From Promethearchaeota archaeon (GTDB lineage: Archaea > Asgardarchaeota > Lokiarchaeia > Sigynarchaeales > SOKP01), in the NCBI GenBank assembly GCA_014729315.1, contig WJKD01000891.1, forward strand, positions 1 through 9,485: DNA of 9,485 nucleotides, written 5' to 3'. Shown in pieces: positions 1 through 6,626 of this stretch. The translations under genes and the position numbers were made by a program. Position 1 is the first letter of the stretch. Each line of letters starts with the position of its first letter. The notes beneath the pieces were generated by a model. That model was not told where the DNA came from. It searched no databases and saw nothing but the letters and a program-made list of their open reading frames with translations.

Positions 1-2
1 CT

Positions 3-917
3 TTATGTCTTGATTAAATAAAATACTTTTCTGCGAAATTCTCTTTTTAACATTCGGTAAGTATATCGATGAATCTTTGGAAACATGTAGAATTTAATAA
101 AAGAGAACAGAGTTTTGTAAAAATATTTTTTTAATTTTATAAAAGATTTCCCATATAACCTCTGATTAATTCTAATAGGTATTTCACAAGAGCGATAATA
201 GGGAACTATTTTAAAAAGCATTTCAAGGGTAATGGAATAATTTGATTCGCAGTACAAGTCTTTTACAACATTCCACGAAAGCGCTCGAAATCCCATCGTA
301 GGATCGGAAATTTTTTGATCAAGAATAAAAGATAATAGCGTGCTCATGACTCTGGAACAGACTTTTTTAATAGTATTCATGTCATATTCATATCTGAATC
401 GATTTCCTATAACATAATCGTAGTCTTCCTCGACAATAGGTTCGACAAAGTCTTTAATATATTTAGGATCGTGTTGACCGTCAGCGTCAATAATAATGGT
501 AATATCATATTGGTGGTCTTTACAATATTGGAGGCCTGTTTGAATAGCAGCACCGTTTCCTTTGTTGTAAGGATGTCTGATTATTATAGTCTCGTATTTT
601 TCTGCTATTTCAACTGTATTATCTTTAGACCCGTCGTCAACAACGATTACATCCATTTTATCCGAGACATCTTTGGGTATTCTTTCTAAAGTGTTCCCAA
701 TGGCCATTTCTTCGTTAAATGCAGGCATTATAATTCCTACCTTTAGTCCTGGATAAAGATACTTTTTCTTTCTATTATTTTCTCGATAATTAAAGTCCTT
801 CCTTTCATATCCAATTTTCTTAGACATAAGGAGGAAAAATACGATTAAAATAATGCTAGATGAGATGATACAAGGAGAAATTGCGTCGTGAAGCATTTTT
901 TTCTTAGGTATAGACAT
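3..917 (-). CDS. GT2-family glycosyltransferase, dolichol/polyprenyl-phosphate sugar synthase-like, with N-terminal membrane anchor
   Basis: This is a complete 304-residue protein. A GT-A fold GT2 domain starts near residue 58 with VGIIMPAFNEE. It continues with VIVVDDGSKDN (89-100; nucleotide-binding D94/D95), NKGNGAAIQTG (118-128), the metal-binding DADGQHD (144-150) and SDPTMGFRAL (204-213). This order is typical of dolichol-phosphate mannose/glucose synthases, which move a sugar from a nucleotide donor to a polyprenyl phosphate on the cytosolic face. A hydrophobic helix at about 13-31, followed by a basic stretch (33-53), suggests an N-terminal membrane anchor. Another hydrophobic patch lies at about 268-279. 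The first ATG is chosen because it keeps the anchor and follows a TATA-like box at 947-954; M8 and M31 are alternatives, and M31 would remove the anchor. The acceptor and sugar are not determinable, and it could instead add a glycan branch. Confidence 0.88.
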   Translation of the reverse strand: MSIPKKKMLHDAISPCIISSSIILIVFFLLMSKKIGYERKDFNYRENNRKKKYLYPGLKVGIIMPAFNEEMAIGNTLERIPKDVSDKMDVIVVDDGSKDNTVEIAEKYETIIIRHPYNKGNGAAIQTGLQYCKDHQYDITIIIDADGQHDPKYIKDFVEPIVEEDYDYVIGNRFRYEYDMNTIKKVCSRVMSTLLSFILDQKISDPTMGFRALSWNVVKDLYCESNYSITLEMLFKIVPYYRSCEIPIRINQRLYGKSFIKLKKYFYKTLFSFIKFYMFPKIHRYTYRMLKREFRRKVFYLIKT

Positions 918-946
918 ATTTCTAGTGTTTATCTTAATGTAATGTA

Positions 947-954
947 TTTTAAAA
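947..954 (-). promoter_or_regulatory. Proximal TATA-like box for the GT2 gene
   Basis: TTTTAAAA is centred about 33 nt before the ATG at 917. With the usual archaeal spacing of about 25 nt from TATA to transcription start, the leader would be about 8 nt. It competes with the stronger TATA further upstream (1006-1016). Confidence 0.4.
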
Positions 955-1005
955 CTTGAATAAAAAATATTCCCAAGAACCGTTTATTAATTTTAATGTA
1001 TCTTA

Positions 1006-1016
1006 TTATATATAAA
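1006..1016 (-). promoter_or_regulatory. Distal strong TATA box upstream of the GT2 gene
   Basis: Read on the minus strand, TTTATATATAA is preceded by a purine-rich, BRE-like GAAAAAAA. It is the best TATA match between the GT4 and GT2 genes. Transcription would start near 985 and leave a leader of about 65 nt before the GT2 start; no ATG occurs in that leader on the minus strand. A 10-bp palindrome (1030-1039) lies just upstream, where an archaeal regulator could bind. Confidence 0.5.
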
Positions 1017-1156
1017 TTTTTTTCTGAGACTGAATTCAGATATTATTTATTTTTAATAACTTCTCCTTGGATCTATTTGTCTTTTGCTCTTAGAAAACTA
1101 CATATACAGTCAAGAAAATTAATTTTAAACACATATTTAATTAATTAAAAAGGTTT

Positions 1157-2332
1157 TTAAGCTGATTCGAAATAGGTTTGATAAATATTTTTAATTATTT
1201 TTTCCCAAGAGTATCTCTTTCTACTTAATCGAATGTTTTTATTACTTATTTTATTAATTTCAGAGTCGTCAAGAGTTAAAGCTTTTACCAATTTGCTCGA
1301 GAGATGTTTATAATCCCGAGGGTTAACAAGAAAACCATTTTTGTTTTCACTTATTGCTTCAGGAATTCCTTCTGTCTTTGAGGCTACAATAATTAAACCA
1401 ACTGACAAGGATTCTGCAATACTTAGTGGAAATCCTTCGTGAATTGAAGGCAAACAGAAGATATCAGCTGAAGAGTAAAAATCAGGCATTTTTTCTAAGG
1501 GTATAAAATTTAAAAAGGTAACATAATCTTGAATATGTAGATCATTTACAAGATTTTTTAGCATAATTTCTAAGTTTCCATTACCCAAAATAAAAAAATG
1601 GACTTCTTGATATTCTGCAACTACCATCGGTATAGCACGGATTAAGTATTCAACTCCTTTCTGATAATCCAACCGGCCTACAAATATAACTCTTTTAAAA
1701 TCATTTCTTCCATTCAAATATTTATCTAAAAATCTCGAATCTTTCCTTCTATAAAATTCCGAAATATCTACTCCATTAGGAATTGTTTTGAGGATTTCCT
1801 CCTTAATCCCTAAGCTGATTAATCTCTTTTTCAATGAATCGCTTACGCAAATTATTTTTTTTAAATTTTTTTCGTAGATGTGTTTCGTTATTATCTTATC
1901 AAAAATATTTTCTATAACTCCCGATATTCCTACTTCCAACCTCCCTTGGACGGATACAAACATAGGTCGTTTGAAAATTAGCATATTTAAAATAGCAGAG
2001 ACCCAAGATATGGGAAATAATCTCCCCTCTGCGTGAATTAAATCGATTTTATGCTTTTTAATTATATGGGGTAATTTCCATATCGCTTTTGGCATGAATC
2101 TTAAACTCGATATTTGCGTAATTCCTTTAATTTCCGGAGGATTATATTGTTTATATCGATATACGAAAAACCCGTCCATTTTATGTTTGCTTCTTTGTTC
2201 TTTTCCCCATTTACACGTTAAAACAACAACACTATTCCCCATTTTACTTAGAAATTTCGCTGTGTTATAAGCTGCTGTTTGCACTCCACCTCGTTTAGGA
2301 GGAAAAACTTGAGAAATTATCAGAATGTTCAT
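1157..2332 (-). CDS. GT4-family (GT-B fold) glycosyltransferase
   Basis: This complete 391-residue protein has the usual length for GT4. The N-terminal acceptor-side domain opens with MNILIISQVFPPKRGGVQTAA, the glycine-rich loop typical of the family, followed by DLIHAEG (97-103) and the linker motif IPNGVDISEF (184-193). The C-terminal nucleotide-sugar domain has VGRLDYQKG (218-226; R220 and K225 would hold the diphosphate), FILGNG (247-252), and the EX7E pair E299/E307 in HEGFPLSIAES. No membrane helix or signal peptide is evident, so it should act as a retaining glycosyltransferase at the cytosolic membrane face. Donor and acceptor cannot be deduced. It lies 145 nt downstream of the methyltransferase gene in the same direction. 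The start is the first ATG, with no Shine-Dalgarno site; the AT-rich leader carries a motif shared with two other genes here. Confidence 0.92.
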   Translation of the reverse strand: MNILIISQVFPPKRGGVQTAAYNTAKFLSKMGNSVVVLTCKWGKEQRSKHKMDGFFVYRYKQYNPPEIKGITQISSLRFMPKAIWKLPHIIKKHKIDLIHAEGRLFPISWVSAILNMLIFKRPMFVSVQGRLEVGISGVIENIFDKIITKHIYEKNLKKIICVSDSLKKRLISLGIKEEILKTIPNGVDISEFYRRKDSRFLDKYLNGRNDFKRVIFVGRLDYQKGVEYLIRAIPMVVAEYQEVHFFILGNGNLEIMLKNLVNDLHIQDYVTFLNFIPLEKMPDFYSSADIFCLPSIHEGFPLSIAESLSVGLIIVASKTEGIPEAISENKNGFLVNPRDYKHLSSKLVKALTLDDSEINKISNKNIRLSRKRYSWEKIIKNIYQTYFESA

Positions 2333-2358
2333 ATTTTTCGTTGATCAATCAAGTGAAA

Positions 2359-2368
2359 TAGTAAGTTT
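2359..2368 (-). promoter_or_regulatory. Shared leader motif upstream of the GT4 gene
   Basis: The minus strand reads AAACTTACTA at -36 to -27 from the ATG, followed later by ATCAACG. The same two words occur upstream of the methyltransferase gene, and AAACTTAC recurs before the nucleotidyltransferase gene. A T-rich TATA-like stretch (about 2380-2390) lies just upstream, so the motif may overlap the transcription start. This is a resemblance only. Confidence 0.3.
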
Positions 2369-2376
2369 AGATTACC

Positions 2377-2394
2377 ATTATTAAAAAAAATAAT
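2377..2394 (-). terminator. Possible T-rich terminator between the methyltransferase and GT4 genes
   Basis: The minus strand has ATTATT and AATAAT arms around a T6 loop, giving a continuous T8 run (2383-2390). Archaeal RNA polymerase can stop at T-runs without a strong hairpin. It lies about 85-100 nt past the methyltransferase stop. The stem is pure A/T and may be chance; the tract could equally be the TATA/BRE region of the GT4 promoter. Confidence 0.3.
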
Positions 2395-2477
2395 ACTTAA
2401 TCATTAAATAAGATTGTTTCGTGAAGAATTATTGAATACTGAATCCTTCCTTTAATTCAAATCCTTGAATTTACGTT

Positions 2478-3236
2478 TTACTTTACGGCTTTAATTATTA
2501 CGATTGGATTAAAATTCTTTAGTGCGTTTAATGGTGTAAATTTCACTGAAGAAACTTGGAAAATAGAGCGTATTTGGAAATGGACAGTTCTCCAATCAAA
2601 ATTTTTGTGATCCATACCTTGCAATCTCATTTCAGGCTTCTTTAAGATTATACTGTTTATTAGTTCTCTTAATGAATAAGAAGGCCTACGAAAATGCAAT
2701 AATTTCCCAAGAATTGTTCTTATAAGTAATGAAAAGCCAATCTCTATTGGTAAAGAGCATATTAAAATACCGCTTTTCTTTAAAACTCTATACATTTCTT
2801 TAATCGCAATATATGTATCGTTTACATGCTCTAAAACTTCAAGACAAAATATTAAATCGAATGATTTGTCTTTAAAGGGTAAATTCATAGCATCAGAATT
2901 CAAAAGAGTAGTTTTTCTTAATTTAATCGGTGAATTTTGACATAGGTTTTTAGCAATTGAAAGATGCTGGAGATTTATTTCAACGCCAATATTTCTCTCT
3001 GAAAAATAATTTAATGTTGGGAGAAATGGTCCATCTGCACAACCTAAATCGAGTACAGTTGTACTTTTAGTAAAAGAACCTTGTCTAAGTGAATGGATAA
3101 GCGGTAAATAAGCGTAAAATCTAATAAAAAAAGATGAGGAAGCATATATATCATTAAAATCCTCGTTAGCGTAGACCTTTTTCTTAACAGAATCGCTAAA
3201 TGTAATCATTTTGTACTTCATTTTTTTGTATTTCAT
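2478..3236 (-). CDS. Class I SAM-dependent methyltransferase (Methyltransf_11-like)
   Basis: This 252-residue protein has the class I methyltransferase landmarks in order: motif I VLDLGCADG (61-69), the acidic strand-2 end GVEIN with E86, the loop SDAMNLPF (114-121), and motif IV with FDLIFCLEVLEHV (126-138). VLKKSGILICSLP (151-163) follows. It is soluble. The C-terminal part (about 165-252) is variable and probably binds the substrate. In this setting it most likely methylates a sugar or a lipid-linked glycan, but a small-molecule or lipid target is possible. Three in-frame ATGs crowd the 5' end (M1 at 3236, M6 at 3221, M10 at 3209), within a small imperfect repeat coding MKYK-K-MKYK. I keep the first because the TATA box at 3272-3279 would give a short leader before it. 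It is divergent from the GT-C operon. Confidence 0.9.
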   Translation of the reverse strand: MKYKKMKYKMITFSDSVKKKVYANEDFNDIYASSSFFIRFYAYLPLIHSLRQGSFTKSTTVLDLGCADGPFLPTLNYFSERNIGVEINLQHLSIAKNLCQNSPIKLRKTTLLNSDAMNLPFKDKSFDLIFCLEVLEHVNDTYIAIKEMYRVLKKSGILICSLPIEIGFSLLIRTILGKLLHFRRPSYSLRELINSIILKKPEMRLQGMDHKNFDWRTVHFQIRSIFQVSSVKFTPLNALKNFNPIVIIKAVK

Positions 3237-3244
3237 CGTTGATT

Positions 3245-3254
3245 TAGTAAGTTT
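3245..3254 (-). promoter_or_regulatory. Shared leader motif upstream of the methyltransferase gene
   Basis: AAACTTACTA is followed directly by AATCAACG and the ATG on the minus strand. It lies about 25 nt downstream of the TATA box at 3272-3279, the place expected for the transcription start. The same words precede the GT4 gene at 1157-2332. Confidence 0.35.
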
Positions 3255-3271
3255 TAATGGTTCAATTTCAG

Positions 3272-3279
3272 ATATATAG
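3272..3279 (-). promoter_or_regulatory. TATA box for the methyltransferase gene
   Basis: The minus strand reads CTATATAT, with a purine-rich AGAAG before it as a possible BRE. It is centred about 40 nt before the ATG, predicting a start near 3250 and a leader of about 14 nt. This is the minus-strand half of the divergent control region. Confidence 0.55.
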
Positions 3280-3347
3280 CTTCTATTTCTGATAATTTTA
3301 AGAGCGAAATTATTTAGATTAATTTTGAAGAACCCAATAATGTATCA

Positions 3348-3358
3348 ATATATAATAT
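3348..3358 (+). promoter_or_regulatory. TATA box for the GT-C/GT4/epimerase/deacetylase operon
   Basis: ATATATAATAT lies about 48 nt before the ATG at 3401. Transcription would start near 3378, leaving a leader of about 22 nt. The leader carries AAAGGA (3391-3396) four nt before the ATG, the only Shine-Dalgarno-like sequence noted in the window and a weak one. It is the plus-strand half of the divergent region (3237-3400). Confidence 0.5.
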
Positions 3359-3400
3359 AGAGAAAATTATTAATTTTTTAGAACTTTATCAAAGGATAAT

Positions 3401-5413
3401 ATGAACGGTTTAGAACTGGCTTTTTACCTTTTTTCCATAGGATCTGTGTTCATATTGTTTTTCGTTTTACTCACCATATTTGGATTTATTATAATCTTTA
3501 TCATGGAAAAGATTACGTTAATGACTGACTCTTCTAATCCCATTAAGGGGAAAATAAGAGAATTTCCAGAAAAATTTTTAATCTCTTTTGGAATAGGGCT
3601 TTCGGTATATGTTTGTCTCTGTTATATTGTAGATTTAGTAAAAATGTTCAATTTTTTTACGGTTTACCTTCCACTAATAATTATCGATATTATTTTCGTT
3701 TCAGGACTAATTTGGTTAAAAAGAAATAATTTAAACTTAAGCTCATTTTTATTTTCGATCAAATCAAGAATGAAGCAATTTTTTTCAGACAAAAAAAATA
3801 TTACGGGTTTAATCATATTGTTTTCGATAATTTTCTTGAATCTTCTATTCCAATGTATCGCTATTTTCGACTCTTCTTCTCTTATATATTCGGATCCATT
3901 TAAATGGTATCAAACAACATTTTATCTAATTGATAATGGTCATATTGAATACGAACACCTTGATTATAATTATCCCTCGGGACATACATTCTTTACTGCG
4001 GGCGTTCTCCTAATATATCCCGATTATATTTTCGGCTATTATTACTTTAAGTACATCTCTTTATTTCTTTTACCATTATATTTTATTCTGACTTATATAA
4101 TTGCTAGAAGATTATTCACAAAAAATTACCTTGTTTTGCTTGTATTGTTGTTGCTTTTAATTTCTCGTTACTTTATTGCAAGGACGATGTATTATCTTTC
4201 ATCTTCTCTTGCAAGTGGTCTTTTAATAATCACATTACTCGTAATTTTAAAGAAATTTCCCGATTATTACAACGGGATATTACTTCCCGGCTTGTATATA
4301 GTTCATAATCTTACAGCATTTTATTTTACTTTTGCGCTGGTAGGATTTTATCTATTTAGATTTCTAATTTACATTAAAGATAAGAAGTATATTATCTATT
4401 TAGTAAAATCAATTTTTATAACAATAGGAATACTTTCCATCTTATTAATTCCGTATTTATTAAGCATCTATATTGTATATAACGATACATTCTTCGATTT
4501 TATTCTACATTTTTTTGGAAGATTTGAAGAATACGAAAATTCAGTCTTATACATCAATAGAGAGTTATTGAAAAATCATAGCAAGTTATATACTGTCTTA
4601 CCCTTGGATTGGTTCAAAAATTACGTGCCTGCGGATCTATTGGGGATTTTTGACGAACTATTTGAAAGATCAATTTATTTATTTTTTATTTTCTCACTTT
4701 TAGGTTTGTTTATGTATATTAAACCAAGAAAGAATCGCGATGAATTCGAATGGTTGATATTTTTGAAATGTTCTCTCTTAATCATCTTAATCTTTTTCTT
4801 TCTTCCATTATTCTCAAATTCTTTTGCTTTTTTCATTAAATTTCGCAAAAGAATAATGCAAAGTTTTATCTTACCAATAATAATTCTAGCAGTCTATTCC
4901 ATTGAGGGGATTATAGAAAAATCAAAATTCATTACTGAATATCTCGCAAAACGATTTTTTAAATATCGTAGCCTCTTATCTGAGAATAAAATGTTTTCTA
5001 AATATTTAAAAGTCGAAAATTTGTTGATTTTCCTAATACTGGTCTCAGCAGGATCAACCTTTTATATGCATCGTTTCCCAGATTATCATTACTATTACGA
5101 TGATGAGACAATTGAAGTTTTGCTATATCTTAGAGAAAACGCCGAAGAAAATTCGAAAATATTGAGACCAGATTTGGACCCAAATGTGATATTTAGAATG
5201 CTTTACGATATGAAGGTAAAGGGTTGGTCTTGGGACGAAAACGCAACATATAGCGAGATACTATCAGAAATTTTTGAAAGGGACATTGATTATTTAATTT
5301 TTTCAAAAGATTATCTTGATAATTCAAGTATTGAAGATACTTTAGAGGATAATGTTGCTTTTGACAATAAATTAGAAAACGACGAATACATTTTATATAA
5401 AATAGACTTTTAA
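3401..5413 (+). CDS. Polytopic GT-C-like membrane glycosyltransferase (distant STT3/AglB or PMT type)
   Basis: This 670-residue protein has about 13-14 hydrophobic segments, near residues 7-36, 59-79, 85-105, 135-156, 195-212, 214-236, 243-260, 263-284, 293-325, 330-360, 424-440, 450-472, 486-503 and 539-556. A soluble C-terminal domain (about 557-670) follows. After the fourth helix is SDPFKWYQTTFYLIDNG (164-180), then DYNYPSGHTFF (188-198). An acidic D-P-aromatic motif followed by YPxG is what GT-C enzymes carry in their first large outer loop. HNLT (302-305) also recalls this superfamily. Such enzymes use polyprenyl-phosphate sugars or oligosaccharides on the outer face. The canonical WWDYG of oligosaccharyltransferases is not present, but GWSWDENAT lies at 608-616. 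The best reading is a GT-C protein of unknown specificity; a glycan ligase or other polytopic envelope protein remains possible. It heads a plus-strand operon, with the next gene six nt downstream. Confidence 0.72.
   Translation: MNGLELAFYLFSIGSVFILFFVLLTIFGFIIIFIMEKITLMTDSSNPIKGKIREFPEKFLISFGIGLSVYVCLCYIVDLVKMFNFFTVYLPLIIIDIIFVSGLIWLKRNNLNLSSFLFSIKSRMKQFFSDKKNITGLIILFSIIFLNLLFQCIAIFDSSSLIYSDPFKWYQTTFYLIDNGHIEYEHLDYNYPSGHTFFTAGVLLIYPDYIFGYYYFKYISLFLLPLYFILTYIIARRLFTKNYLVLLVLLLLLISRYFIARTMYYLSSSLASGLLIITLLVILKKFPDYYNGILLPGLYIVHNLTAFYFTFALVGFYLFRFLIYIKDKKYIIYLVKSIFITIGILSILLIPYLLSIYIVYNDTFFDFILHFFGRFEEYENSVLYINRELLKNHSKLYTVLPLDWFKNYVPADLLGIFDELFERSIYLFFIFSLLGLFMYIKPRKNRDEFEWLIFLKCSLLIILIFFFLPLFSNSFAFFIKFRKRIMQSFILPIIILAVYSIEGIIEKSKFITEYLAKRFFKYRSLLSENKMFSKYLKVENLLIFLILVSAGSTFYMHRFPDYHYYYDDETIEVLLYLRENAEENSKILRPDLDPNVIFRMLYDMKVKGWSWDENATYSEILSEIFERDIDYLIFSKDYLDNSSIEDTLEDNVAFDNKLENDEYILYKIDF
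5391..5400 (+). promoter_or_regulatory. Internal TATA box at the end of the GT-C gene, placed for leaderless transcription of the next GT4
   Basis: TTTTATATAA lies in the last codons of the GT-C gene, centred about 24 nt before the ATG at 5420. That spacing would place the transcription start at or within a few nt of the start codon, a common archaeal leaderless arrangement. The sequence also encodes I-L-Y-K, so the match may be chance in AT-rich DNA. Confidence 0.35.
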
Positions 5414-5419
5414 AAACAG

Positions 5420-6625
5420 ATGAATATAGTAAGATTGACCACAAGAATTTTTCCTGATAAGGCTGGTCCTGCAGTCTATGCTTATCAATTGTCAAAAAAT
5501 GTAGCTAATAAGAACTTTAATCTATTTAATGTGACCTGCCAACCAGATGGCGTGAAAGGAACTTTTAGAGAAGTTAATTCTAATTTCAAAATTTTTTATT
5601 TACCTTTACACACCCCGAGATGGGATGAACACATAATCAAACAAGTGAGGTTCTTCATAAAATTCCTTTATTATTCTTTCAAGACCTTATTGAGAATCCA
5701 TCGGAAGCATAGAATTGACCTAATTCATTCTGATAATCCTGCTATAACCGGACTGATGAGCGTTGTTTTCAATCGAATGTTTAATATTCCATTTATATAC
5801 ACGCAACACGGTCTGGATTCCCATTTTAAATTAAATTTCTTGCTTGAAGTAAAGTTGATTAGTAAATTCGTGTCAGTATATAATATTGTAAGCCGAAGAA
5901 TGATTCCTTTCTTTAAAAAAAATAAGGTAGACGCGAAAAAATTAATGTGGATCCCAGTCGGAGTAGAACTCAATCGATTTTATCATGTGAACGACCCGGC
6001 AGAAAGAAAGAGAGTAATACGCGAGTTAAAGTTAACTTCTATTGTCGATTCTGATGATTTCATAATAATTTACGTGGGATATATGGACTTGAAACAAAAA
6101 GTATTGGGGATGATTGATTTTTTACAAGCTTTTAAAAGTTTTTGCGAAACACTGTCCCCCACAGAGAAAGAGAAAGTAAAATTATTATACATTGGAGATG
6201 GAAAATATAGAGATTTGTTAAACAAGAAAATTTTACAATTAAGTCTTCAAAATAACGTTCATTCGTTAGGTATTCAATTTCAAATTGAAAAATTTTATTC
6301 AATTTCTAACTTTCTCGCTCTTACATCTTATATGGAAGGATTTCCAATCGTCTTATTAGAAGCTATCGCTTCGCAAATACCTTGTATTTGTACTGATGTT
6401 GGAGAAGTAAACGAAATTCTTGATGGCAATTCAATTGTTCCATGTGGAAATGTAGAACTTATCATTGCTAAGTTAATACAATTATATCATAATAAAGAAA
6501 TATGTAAAAGAATTGTTGAGGTCTCAAAGGAAAAGATTAAGAAATTTGATTGGAAAAATTTAGCTAAAACTTTTAAAAAAATTTATTTAAGCGTTATAAT
6601 AAAAAATAGAATAAAAAGTAGCTGA
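5420..6625 (+). CDS. GT4-family (GT-B fold) glycosyltransferase, second copy
   Basis: This 401-residue GT4 protein differs clearly from the one at 1157-2332. The N-terminal domain opens with MNIVRLTTRIFPDKAGPAVYAYQLS, then DLIHSDNPAITG (100-111), TQHGLDSH (128-135) and IPVGVELNRFY (178-188). The donor domain has LLYIGDGKYRDLL (255-267) and the EX7E pair E306/E314 in MEGFPIVLLEA. The usual diphosphate motif GR..K..G is altered to VGYMDLKQKVLG (219-230): Tyr221 replaces Arg, leaving K225 and K227 as possible substitutes. The C-terminus (about 383-401) is basic and partly hydrophobic, suiting peripheral membrane contact. It lies six nt after the GT-C gene and one nt before the epimerase, so the genes are probably co-transcribed. 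No Shine-Dalgarno site is seen. Donor and acceptor are unknown. Confidence 0.9.
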   Translation: MNIVRLTTRIFPDKAGPAVYAYQLSKNVANKNFNLFNVTCQPDGVKGTFREVNSNFKIFYLPLHTPRWDEHIIKQVRFFIKFLYYSFKTLLRIHRKHRIDLIHSDNPAITGLMSVVFNRMFNIPFIYTQHGLDSHFKLNFLLEVKLISKFVSVYNIVSRRMIPFFKKNKVDAKKLMWIPVGVELNRFYHVNDPAERKRVIRELKLTSIVDSDDFIIIYVGYMDLKQKVLGMIDFLQAFKSFCETLSPTEKEKVKLLYIGDGKYRDLLNKKILQLSLQNNVHSLGIQFQIEKFYSISNFLALTSYMEGFPIVLLEAIASQIPCICTDVGEVNEILDGNSIVPCGNVELIIAKLIQLYHNKEICKRIVEVSKEKIKKFDWKNLAKTFKKIYLSVIIKNRIKSS

Positions 6626-6626
6626 G

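Larger units (their letters stand above)
918..1156. other. Intergenic region between the GT4 and GT2 genes
   Basis: These 239 nt of very AT-rich DNA separate two minus-strand genes. Immediately downstream of the GT4 stop the minus strand has a T5 run (1147-1151) in an A/T-only context, which may help terminate transcription. The region also holds the palindrome CTGAATTCAG (1030-1039) and two TATA candidates for the GT2 gene. The only open frame is a 50-codon plus-strand stretch (996-1148) that I do not regard as a gene. Confidence 0.6.

Noticed and set aside
471..689. 72-codon plus-strand open frame
   Set aside because: Lies antisense within the GT2 catalytic domain, whose motifs are intact; no family resemblance.
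996..1148. 50-codon plus-strand open frame in the GT4-GT2 intergenic region
   Set aside because: Overlaps the TATA box and palindrome, has no ribosome binding site or clear promoter, and resembles no known small protein; AT-rich aromatic composition fits chance.
5193..5495. 100-codon minus-strand open frame
   Set aside because: Antisense to the end of the GT-C gene and start of the GT4 gene; no recognisable domain.
5725..5973. 82-codon minus-strand open frame
   Set aside because: Antisense within the well-supported GT4 gene; no motif.
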